Assembly: GCA_949130485.1 (NCBI GenBank)
Contig: OX422189.1
Location: forward strand, 1,683,720-1,747,719
Length of the DNA stretch: 64,000 bases
Reading direction: 5' to 3'
Source of the DNA: Agelas oroides
Taxonomy: Eukaryota; Porifera; Demospongiae; Agelasida; Agelasidae
Positions 46,310-58,400 of this stretch are shown in pieces. The notes beneath the pieces were generated by a model. That model worked only from the letters and a program-made list of their open reading frames with translations. It had not been told where the DNA came from and searched no databases. The translations under genes and the position numbers were made by a program. Numbering within the stretch: position 1 is the stretch's first letter; each line of letters starts with the position of its first letter.

Positions 46310-46485
46310 TGAACATGTAAGGGCGCGGTTTCCGTTTTTTATAAACGCAGCTTTCGCGGCCTTCAACGTACGGTATTGTGCAAGGCAACAAACAAGTGGC
46401 TGTATTGACTGTATCAGACCTAGCTAGGGCTCACTCAAGTCCGCAGTGTCTATCAGCAAGCTTCAAATAATTTCTCCTGAACAAG
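46310..46485 (+). promoter_or_regulatory. Putative promoter/5' leader of gene 2
   Basis: Carries GGGCGCGGTTTCCG (46321-46334) and AACAAGTGGCT (46391-46401), both shared with the region before gene 1, ahead of the ATG at 46486. Confidence 0.55.
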
Positions 46486-49400
46486 ATGAGCTCGCCAGAC
46501 GGTATGTTCACATGTTGCTTACCCGTATTTATAATTTCAGAAAAATTGTGAGTAAGAATTTGCCTTCAGGAAGAGAGGAATTCAATTTCATGTTAACCTG
46601 GCTACTGTGTCATCGAATAGTAATAAAGCTCAATTTTCCTTAGATAACCATGGCGCATGGCTATGTAAGGAGGTAAATATGTAACATGCAAATCGCTTAG
46701 CTATAGAATTATCGAGGCCTGTACTGTCATGGTGCATAATATTATGCACCATGATTGCCGTCTTCCAAAACTCTAGTCTGGCAAGTCAGACCTTTTCCGT
46801 TCCGCAGCACCGATTGCCGGCACGCACCTGTCGGATCACGACTGGAAGCGCCGGATCGCCGCTGCGGAACGGAAAGGGTCTGGCTTGCGAGACCCCTCCT
46901 CTATCAAAGAGAAGTAATATTTATCTGCATGGCTACCCTACCATCACACTGCACTCGCAACATTCTTTAGCAACAGGCGCGCGTTGGTAACCCGGCACGT
47001 GCATACCGCTTTATCGCGCATCGCAAGTCGCGAAATTAAATCCCTGGGGAAAATTTCAACGTGTATGGTATATAATACTCATACACTAGCTCAGACTGGC
47101 CATCCCAGGATGCTTTGCTAGTAGACTCATCACCGTCCAGACAGTTATCAATTCATGTGAAGAGTCATCCGAAGTAGAATCAAACGTGACGTAGGCCCCC
47201 CAGCCCCCCCAGCCCTCCCCAGACTCCCAACCCTCCCCCCCCCTCAAAATTGCCAGTGGGTGGTACAGACTCTGACTGCACTCACTCTCTGCAAATAAGT
47301 TGCCATGATTGACTACACAAGTTTGGTGGAATAAGGGGAATAAGAGGCAATTAAAAACCATGCAGTCACTAAGAAATTATCCCATGGGTTTTTTTTTTCA
47401 CTTATTTATTGCCTCATGCAACAACTAGTCTGAGCCTGAGTGGTTGCAATTAATATGTCATTATTCATCCTACAGTTCAAGTGGAGATCGTTATCAATGG
47501 AAAACCTGTGATTGGTTCAAGAAACATCTCAACATGCAAGTTGTTCATCAAATTCAGTGTCCATTATACATGCAGCTGTTGGTTTTCAGCTAATATAATT
47601 ATGCCATAAACTAGCTAATACTATATATTATGCCAACACCTTTTTATTCACAATGCTTGTGTTAATAATGTGCTGTCTCACATGCATTTGAGTTGAAAAT
47701 GATGACACTGCATGTTGTTAAGCAAGGATTGTCTGTTATACTATCACAGATGACGATACATCTGGATCTGCTAAAGCGGATGAACAGGTATTGCTACATG
47801 TATACTACTATATCCAGTGTACATGTGTACTAGTCATTTGAATAGATAGCTCCCATTGTTGCCATGAATGTATGCACTATAGATGGAGTGAACGTAGGAT
47901 TGGTGTAAGATAGTTTTGGTCTGTTACTAGCCTAGCTCCCTAGAAAACCACCATTGTCACAAGAGCTATAGTATGGCTACAACTGATCAGCTGCAACATT
48001 TTACAAGCTGTACCGGGAGACCACCTCAAGAGCTAATATGGCTACAGAAAACATCTTGATTGGCAGTTTACAGGCTGTATGCATGCATGGAGGATGCGTT
48101 ATTGTTACAGTAGGGCTGTAGAAAATATTCTTGATTGGTACATGCATCAGTTTACAAGCTGCATGGGGAGACACATATAGAAAACCACTATTGTCACTAG
48201 TATGGCTACAGACAACATCCTTGATTGACTCAGTTTGAACTATTACATGAATACAAGTGGTCAAACTTCTCTATACATGCTATATATGCATGCAGAGCAT
48301 TTCATGTACAGAGTTTTTCATCTGTAGCTATTGTCAGTGGGTAGAATATGCCAAGAGAATTGTGGAAGCATTGACCATAAATGAGAGATGTAACACAAAG
48401 TCACTATGTTAACAGGTTCATAGTGGATGTACATGGCATGGCAATCTGTAACATGGATGAGTCAACAGCGAGTTTAGCTCTGGCTGCCCTCTTTGGTGAA
48501 CAGCAGTTATCAGCATTGTAAATTTTTTTTGCTGATGATGCAGTACAATAATTATGTTCATTTAATTGACTACTTGATTGTTAATTTTTTCTAGATCATT
48601 CTCCTCAAGTCTACAACTTCAGGATCCAGCATGGAGCCAGAGGACAAGGAGGAATATCCAAGTGATCAGGGGCTTGAACAGGTGGCAACAAAGCAGGACA
48701 TAGAAAGCAAATCTGGTGAGGAGAAAAGTAAATTATTAAAACTGTGATTGCCATACTTAGGGTACTACAGTGAGTTATAGTTACATGGTCTCACAGCTCA
48801 GAAAGGTCAACGGATTTATTTGTAATTGATGAAGCAGTTAAGGTCAATTTTCATGTTGAGTGACAGGTACTGCAGAGTGCTATATAGATGGGCAGTGCAT
48901 AATTGTGGCAGTCTAATTGAAATCGAACATTAATATGTCGCGTGTTTCAAGTGCATCACTGCGTTCACACATCGGTCACTTAACTTCAGATGCATGTCAT
49001 CGCCCTGGAGGAATTTTGGGTTATGGCAATATGATGTCAGGAACGTAACCATAAGGGTCTTCTGAAATAAGAGACTGATTCAATTGAAGAAGAAGCTCCT
49101 CAATGGACTTTCAAGAAAACCTATTTGGAAGCATTCTATGGACTTCTGACATGATGCAATGGCGTGAGATGACCTAAAATATGGCAAGTATTTTAATTAA
49201 TTTGCTATCTGAGCACATGCTGACATGAAATGAAGTACCAAGTGTACTGTGCCGTCAGGGTGATTACTGGTAGTTCACAAATTTTGTGAAAAAAAAATGA
49301 CTCAAGACTTTGGTGCACCATTTATTGGTTGCTAACACGGACATGTGTGCATTTTAGCTGCCCTCTTATGATTTTCTGGCTCTCTTTGGGTGTGCATATC

Positions 49401-52400
49401 CAGACCACTGTTATCATCTTGCCCACTTCATTGTGTATCATACATGACAAACCTTCTTCCAAGAGTTCACAACTTAGCCTTGTTCTCAAACCCTTGCAAC
49501 AAAGTTATGTTGCGATGCTAGTATAACACTTGACTTATATTTTGTTTTTAGACAGTTGCACCAGTGTAGCACATTACTGGAAGTTTAAGGAATGCTTCCA
49601 AACAGGTTTTCTTGAAAGTCCATTGAGGAGATTCTCTCAGTCCCTTACTTCAGAAGACCCATTTGGCTACATTCCTGGAATTTTTACCATAACAAAACAA
49701 CTCTACTGGACTAGATGTGCAGACAGCAAACCTCTTCCACAAGTGCTGATTAACAGGCCTTCTGAGAGCAGAGAATGGCCAAACTGTAAAAGAGAAATCC
49801 CATCTCTTCAATGGAACTTAATTCATAGCGTGTCATGTATGTACGACTGAGATGACCCAAAAATCAGGGATAAAAAGGAATGTTAATATTCAGCTGTCAT
49901 TCATTCCACATTCATTCTAGTAAAAATAGCTGGGTATACACCAGACAACTGCATTTATGTTTTATAAATCATCAACACTCAAAGTTCAAAGTTGTCTCTT
50001 TACATGAAATTTCGAATTTGCGCAGCTGCTTGGTATGCAATCCATTGATTATTTTCTAAAGTCTATCATACACACTTTTTATTATATATTCTGTAGTTAT
50101 AGCTATAAGATTTGTTTTAACCCTTGTTGAAATAACTCAAATAATTTAGCGTTATATACACACAGCATGGTGTTGAATGAGTACTGCATTTTGCTCAAAC
50201 TCACCCCACGATGATCAATCACCTGTTTACTAGATACACACAGTGTTGAATGAGTTTCCTCCTCCCTAGAGTTGTTCTTGAAAGACCTTGTCAATGAGCT
50301 ACAGGAGGTGATTGATTGGTTCTACCTGGGGATGTGCCTGGATGTTCCCATACCAACCCTGCTGACGATAAAGAGGGACCTCAGGAATACAGATGAGTGC
50401 AGAACAAGGATGCTAGAAGCATGGATGAACCAAGAAGAAGAGCCAACATGGTCAAAAATAGTTGCTGCACTCCGCGAAATGAAGAAAACCGCTCTGGCTG
50501 AGCAAATTGGCTCTAAATTTGGTAGGTTGATGTAGTTAACTGTCTTAAGCAAGCAGCTCAGTCTTGTCTTCTGTGCAAGAAGGATTTTCAAGTATTGCAT
50601 GTAAATGCATGGTGAAGAATCAGAGCTAGAAGCCATGCATTCAGAGAATGTTTTAGCTAGTTAAACTTAAAGAGAATGATATTTGGGAAAAGAAAGCAAT
50701 ATCCTATAATGTGCAAATAGCTTGACATAATATACTAGTGTAGAGAGGTGATTCTTTTGTTAGGGGAAAGGGTGGCCTCATTCCTAGGCTCTCAGCACCC
50801 TGCTTCCTGTCACTTGCAGTATGGAAAAGCAGGAAAGGGCCTGGTAATCATATTTTTCATGTGAGTGATGTCAGGGTAGAAAAGATGGTATAACTGGAAC
50901 CGGAATAGTTGGCATTAACACTATAATCATGTAAGTAGAGATTAGCTAGTTGAGATGATGATTACAAAAGACGATGACTGTGGAATGTCTCTATACCAGA
51001 TGTGGCTAGTGCTCCAGAACCAGAAACTAAAGTGAAGGTGAGCATTCAAATGTGTGGTGAACCTGTACCCTAATGTCTCGCTTGCATGTTGATTTGTGCA
51101 TGTTTGACTCTCTCAGATACAATTTTGAGCCTATTCCAGACTGACCTTAGCCCCATACCCAGGTTGTTCATAGAAGAAATTTTATTTGTTTCTTTTTTAA
51201 ATGAATGGTCTGGGGCGAGGTCAGACTGACGTAAACATCCAGTGTAACTACAATATTTTGCTGCTAAGTCTTGTGTGCACGCTTATGTATGCTTAACCCT
51301 GGACATTTATGACAGCGAGCAGCATGGTTTGTAAGTTTCTATACATGCATAACTACTGTACCAGTAGTAGTAAAGCGAGCAGCATGGTTTGTAAGTTTCT
51401 ATACATGCATAACTACTGTACCAGTAGTAGTAAAGCGAGCAGCATGGTTTGTAAGTTTCTATACATGCATAACTACTGTACCAGTAGTAGTAAAGCGAGC
51501 AGCATGGTTTGTAAGTTTCTATACATGCATAACTACTGTACCAGTAGTAGTAAAGAAAGTGCGTGTACTTGAATGAAAAGCATAAAGCAATAGTCTCACC
51601 TTCGTGTGAGACCAACTGCAGGGCAGAGACTCATATATGAATATTATATACAAAAACATACCCTGGGCCTGGAACCACTCTGAAGTGTAAAGTTCCACAC
51701 AGTTTTACCATGCAACAGCTGCATGGTAAAACTGTGTGGAGTACAGTCCAGTCCAGAAACAAATTATATGGTAGTTGAATGACTGTCCTCTGATGAGACC
51801 ATGTAGGGTTCTGGCCATGCGGTTCAAAGGTGACTTTACTATGGCTGTGGAGTGGATTAAACAGATATTAATAACTAAAATTCTTATTTTTCCTAGCCTG
51901 GTGACAGATCTGTGGTACCCTTGAACATGTCCTACACTGACAGCAGTCAGGAGTTACCTGAAGGTAATGTGTCAGATACTTTGCTTAGTATCAATCAGGA
52001 CTTCCAGAAGCAAGTTGAAGAGATCAGGGTATATATTCATATGCGGCAAATTTTTTAGACCTACTTTTAATTGTCAGGAACACTCTTGTCAAACTTAAGC
52101 TTCAAACAGGTACGTAGCTACTATGCAATATGCTTAGAACTCATGTCTCACATTGGAATAAAGATGTTTTGAGGCGAAATAGAGGCTTTTTCACTTTCTT
52201 CTATTTCGTTTCAAAACATCTTTACTATGCAACGTACTAAGTTTCCCATGTGCTCTTGGTTCCATCATATTCAAATTATGTTTTTGTGGTTTCCAAAACA
52301 GAAAACATACACGCAGAACAACTCAGTGTACTTAAGGCCTGAGTCAAGCTGTTTCTGGTGAAAATTGATATTCTAGATATATTGATGGCTATGTTTCTCT

Positions 52401-55400
52401 AACTTCCAACAGTATGTTGACACCAAATACTTGATCATCATGAACAAAGTTACAAGTTTATAAAAGCGGGTTCTCATGAGTATTGGAACTGGTAATAGAT
52501 CTCCCAGGCCTCCCCCCAACTCTGAGACCATGTTTACATACTGAACGCAATCAAATTCTGAAGGTGGCAAAAGGCCTGGGAATGAAGTTACGTACTGGTG
52601 TTGTTCTAGCTGTGCTGCCACATTTTATGATAGTAACTCATACAATTGTTATAGCAAACCTGAAGGACTTGGTCAGTGAGCTGCACGAGGTGACAGACTG
52701 GTTCCATCTTGGAATATGTCTTGGGATTCTCTTGGCAATGCTACAGTCCATAAAACGAGACTACCGACACATTGATGAGCACAGGAGGGAGGTATTGCTG
52801 GCATGGATGAACAACGAAAAGCCAACTTGGTCCAAGTTGGTTGATGCACTTGTGGATATGAGAAATCTGTCTATGGCATATCAGATTGCAGGAAAATATG
52901 GTATTGTTTTTACCTTTCTGTGGTGTGTAAATATACAAACCATGTGTATACTTTTGAGCATGTGCCCCAGGCTTTGGCTTTATCACAGCTGCTGGTTTGG
53001 TATATAATCATGGATGTTTATCTCCTTATAGATGTGCCTATTTCAACCACAGATTATGTGATAGAAGAAAACCAGCAGGTAATATGATTGGCATAAACTG
53101 TGTAGCAGTTGTAAAACGGTACCTTCAGGATGAAAGTGAAACAGCTATGCTACAACCTGGTGGGAGAAAGCCAAGTAAGTGCTTGCTGCAGTTGTTACAT
53201 TGTTATTGTGTCTCTTAGACTCCATTATCGCAACAAAAAGGTTACAGGCTACCAGCTGAATGAGTAGGAGTCATGGTTATGGAGTCTAGTTGGATGGGCA
53301 TTTCAGAAACTCCAAAGCATGTTGTTTGGATGAAATGCCTACTTACTGACAAGCAAATGGTTTACCTGCATTAAAGTTTTAGTGTCTTCCTACATAACTA
53401 AGGGTTGCACAGTTGGCCAGAATCATGGGTGAATACCGATAGAAAATTGATCTACCTCTAGCTGGTATGTGTCATTCAGAGATAAGTATTGATCTGTATG
53501 TCATGGCATAACATAATACTTGTTTATAGCTTCTACTTGCATGTACTACACTTTGTGAATCGATAAAAGGCACTGCGTTTGTATCGTGCATGACTACAAC
53601 TGTAACCATTTACATACTTATACAGACTATATATTATACATGCATTCACTTACTATACTGTTATGCGTACAAAGCTACTACCAATAGCTAATAAAACCTG
53701 CAACAGTATATAGAGTGAAAAGAGGAAAGCCAGAAATAAATCAGCTGATTGCATATGTGGTTGGGAGACCACTTCCCACCTTTTTTTCCAGTAGTCTAAG
53801 AGCTTCCTCTAATTCTTGCTTTGCTTGTTGCAAGTTTTACTAACGACAGCAAACTGCATGGAGGTAGACATGACTAACAACTGTAACCTGAATTTTACTA
53901 TATACATATATGTATGCTAATACAAGGCCGTAGACAAGTGGGTGCTTGGGGGTGCTGAAGCACCCCCAAATTTTTGGCATTTGTATTTGAAGGATATAGC
54001 ACATAGCCACAGCACACAACTGCTTATGATGTGTAGTGAAAGTTAGCACCCCCAAACTAAAAAACTTGTCTACGGTCCTGTAATACATGCACAGGCTTGA
54101 AGGACCTGTTGAGGGAGCTACAGCAGGTGATAGAATGGAAGCACCTTGGTCAGCTTCTTGGTCTTTCAGAATCAGATCTAGAGGCCATATACGAGGAGAA
54201 TGAGATCACTGAAGACTGCCGGAGGGAAATGCTACTCTTTTGGATGGAGCGAGACCCCAACTGTAGCTGGAAGAAGATCACTGATGCCCTCATTGAGATG
54301 AAGGCTGAGACTCTTGCAGCACAAATTGCCTCCAGATATGGTAACTAATATGATCATACGTCTAACTCATGCTAATGTATGGGAGTCAATGGGGAAGCCT
54401 TGCAGCTACACGCCGTTTATAAAAAGCCGTATTTTTTACTACAAGTCATGCGAGAATCCGTATCAGTACTACAAGTCACGTGAGAATCCGTATCAGGTAC
54501 TACAAGTTACGTCTGGACATGCAATGAAATCGAACCATAGTACCAAGCTATACGGGGAAAAAATATCACTCGTTTGTTGTCATTGGCATTGTTACTCATG
54601 CTGCGCACTCGCAACAACACAGACAGAAACAAACTCATGATATTTTCCAGTATAGCTTTATATATTATAGGAGTGCTTGAAGCAGTGCAGTGCGGTGTGA
54701 GATGATTAGAATATTACCTACCATTTTCTTTACATAATAGCTCAAGCCATCTGAATAAGATATGAGCTTTTGAAGCTTATTGTAAAACATATGACAGTGC
54801 ATTGGGAGATACTACATAGCTTGAGCGGGGGAGGTTGAGGTGATGGGTAGTAAGTGTCCGCTCAAGCAACATGCTTGTATATTATATTTACTCCACTCAG
54901 ATGTGCCAATCCTACAGTCAGTCAAGGATCTGGCAATAGCTGAAGCGCCACAAGAATTAGGTTTGTACTCCAATACAACCAATATGTATTTGCAGATGAT
55001 GTTTTGTGCAGGCCATAGGCTGGGTTTGATTATAAGCACCGATCTCAAGCTGTTTAATCCACTGAGTCTAGCACTTTGCTGCATGAATTCTCTTTCACAA
55101 TTCAGTCTCCCAATGGTGGATCAGCCATTTCCTCTTCTTATTCCATTGCCTCCAGATATAGCAACTAATGAAAACATGTATAGGGGTGCTTGAAGCAGTT
55201 GAGTGTGGTGATTAGCAATTGCCTACCATAATAAAATGATAATGTATTTACTCTTCTCAGATGTGCCAATCCCTCAGTCGGTCAAGGATCTAGCTAGAGC
55301 TGAAGCACCACAGGAAGGTTTGTACTCCAACAGACTGACACGGTGACACCATATTTCCTTGATCAGACATGCAGCATGACTGGCACTAGTACACAAAGCC

Positions 55401-58400
55401 TCTCAGTCCTGCTGTCTTCAGTGGAAATCAGTACACATGTTTGTGTACAACCTATTTCAGGATGATATTTATGTTACTCAGTGTTTTCGATTGTGTGACT
55501 AAATTAGTGTTCAGCATTCAATCAAGGAAGTATAGTATCTGTTTGCTCTTATACAGAATTATAGGTCTTATTTGCAAGCCAATAAGCACTGAGTCTGGCA
55601 TACTCAGTCTCCCACTGGTGGACCAGCTGTTTCTTTCCATGCCGTATTACTGTCTATGCTTCTGGGCCCACTGCTGTACATCTAGGCCAACTCTGGTCAC
55701 TGTGTTTACAGAAGTAGCCAGTAACTTTTGAGCGACTGCCAGAGGCATGAACCTGGACTCTATGTTCATGTGCAGAAAGTGGACACACATAATATACATC
55801 ACACAACCTTAGGGCCTAGTCCACAACTATGAGCCTTGCACCAAATAAGGTGCTTGTTGTGCAATAATATTGAGTATTGCAATTATGTCGACATCTCTTA
55901 GGCTGAACGAGTGAGTACTTACTATTTCAGGAGTTAATATTATTTCAGGTATTCCATGTCCTGTGGAGCTCCAAACTCAAATGGTTGAAATGGCTATGAG
56001 GGATCTTCTCAGTGAGCTGCAGGAATTCACTAACTGGTTCTACTTTGGAGTGTGTCTGGGGGTCCACCAATCGACACTGAAGGAGATAAGGCAGGACTAC
56101 GAGGATACAGAAGAGTGCAAGAGAGAGATGCTTGCTGTGTGGAGGAACAAAGAGATCGCAACATGGTCCAAAGTGATTCGTGCACTTGCTGAAGTTGGAA
56201 TGCCCAGACTTGCTCTTGAAATTGCCTCCAAATACGGTATGCACATGATATCAAATTATGCTACAGTGAATTAACAGGAGAGTCTGGGAACAAGGTTACC
56301 TCATGCACAAGTCACTTCCATTTATGCAAAGGGTACCCTTATGATTTACCACTTATGTTTCTCAAGGTGAGAATGTGCCACCCTCACTGAAAGAAGCAGT
56401 AGACAACCTGGAACATGATATAGCAGAGGTGTGTTAATTTAGAGAAATAGGACCAGTTTTTTGCATGCTAAACCTGCATCATTCACCACACAGGCCCAGA
56501 AGCTTGGTGCTACAAAAAGAGAAGGTACTACCTTAGTTGTGATATTACTAAATCATGCAAAAAAATTCATTTTGTTTTTGATTAATCAGTGAATAGTGGT
56601 GTTGGACAGCCTGAGGAAGAGAGAATTATTCCAGAGTATGAGGAAAAAGGTAAGTAATTTTCTAGGTATTGCATTCCCATGTGCAAGTATACTTACACTA
56701 AAAAGGATTGATGTTATGAGGCAGAAGTAGAGAAAAGCCAGCAGCCACCAAGTGTCGAACCTAATGCTCCTTGCTTGAGCAGCCAGTGCTCTACTGCTAA
56801 CCTACTGAACTGCCATATCATCAAATCTCTTTTACTTCCAGGCGAGGCAGGAAGTTCTAAGCACATACATGCACTGTATGTAACCAGGACCACATATGTA
56901 CAGCTCTTATAATTATGAACAACAAGTCAATTATAAATGTGTGCAGCTTAGTGTCTATTGATTGTTCAGGGGAGGTGAAACTCAAAGATCTAGTGAATGA
57001 ACTCCAAGAGGTGACAGACTGGTTTGCCCTTGGTGTCTATCTGGGGCTGGAAATGTCCACCCTCGCAAGTGTGAGAACGGATTGCATGGGAACTAATGAG
57101 TGCCGAAGGAGCATGCTTGGGATATGGATGAGGGAACAGGAAGCCACCTGGTCCAAAGTGGTCCATGTCCTGTCGTCACCAGATCTATGCAGGCCCTGAC
57201 CTGAAGGCAATGATATGGTATGGATCATAGAAGTGATGTCACTACTAAAACTAGAGCTCTGTAGAGCACATACCCCGCGTGCCACGTAGCTATGCATGTG
57301 CTTCCTTGAGGACAGGAACAAACTGTTGTCTCACAAATGCACGCTGTATATAGTGAACCCTAGGAACACTGAAACCATCAACTCACGTTGTACAGGTGGC
57401 CAGGTATCTGGGTGTGGTCTGTAGGCGTGCCCACGATGCCAACTCAAAACGCAGGATTTTAAGTGTTTGGAGAGTGTATCTAGCAAAAGAAGCACAGACA
57501 AGGAAGTTAAGTATTTAGCACTAATAGAACAGCCTGGATCTGGAGAACAGAGGTTTTTTGTGCCGACAGACAGACGGACGGACAGTCAGACACAACCGAT
57601 CACTTTACCCCTTGCGCATGCGCGCGGGGTAATGGGTAGGCCTTGGTAGATTATGCTCCAACTTCTACCCATTATTCTATTCTTTTACTCCCATAATTCT
57701 TACCTATTATTCTTTTCAATGCACCTATTATTCTCAATTATGCTAACTGGATTTCACCACATATGCATGACAATAATTTGAAAGCGGTTATAGGATTCTT
57801 GCCTTTCTCGGTGGTTGTATTCTAGCATTACTGAAAGCTGTATGTAGTCGTTTCCAAAGAAGGAGCTTGATGTGAACAAAAGGAACTTGTTAATAGGGAC
57901 AAGGTTACAGTGCACTTGGTAGAATGAGATTGCAAGTTTGCATGTTCTCGGCTAACTGATCATGAAATTGTTCCTATTATGCCAGCATAATTCTTGATGT
58001 TCAGAAGCACCTATTATTCCCCAAATTATGCGGCATAATCTACCAAGGCGTAGTAATGTTTTTGATATGTGACGCAGCTAAAATGCTACAGATGTGTAGT
58101 ACATTTCTGTGGCATGCTTGCAAATGTGTTGCAGTTGCTAGCGATGGTCAACAAGGAAGTAACATTGCACATTCTGCAATGCTACTTCCTTGCTCAACTA
58201 GCCAAAATCCGGTAACCTGCTGTTTCTTCTTCAGACAAATTTGTGAATAGATGCATATCCAGGGATAGATGTACAGATGAGTTCATTCAGACGATTTATA
58301 AATGTGCACTTTGCACCCATATAGCTGAAAATCCTTGAAGTGGTGCAGGGTGAAGAGGATACAGACTCAGGTTTGTAGGTCTGAATTAAAAAAAATTGTG

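Noticed and set aside
51309-51615. Long open frames on both strands with 20-residue repeats
   Set aside because: Produced by the 60-bp tandem repeat, whose length is a multiple of three; it lies in an intron.
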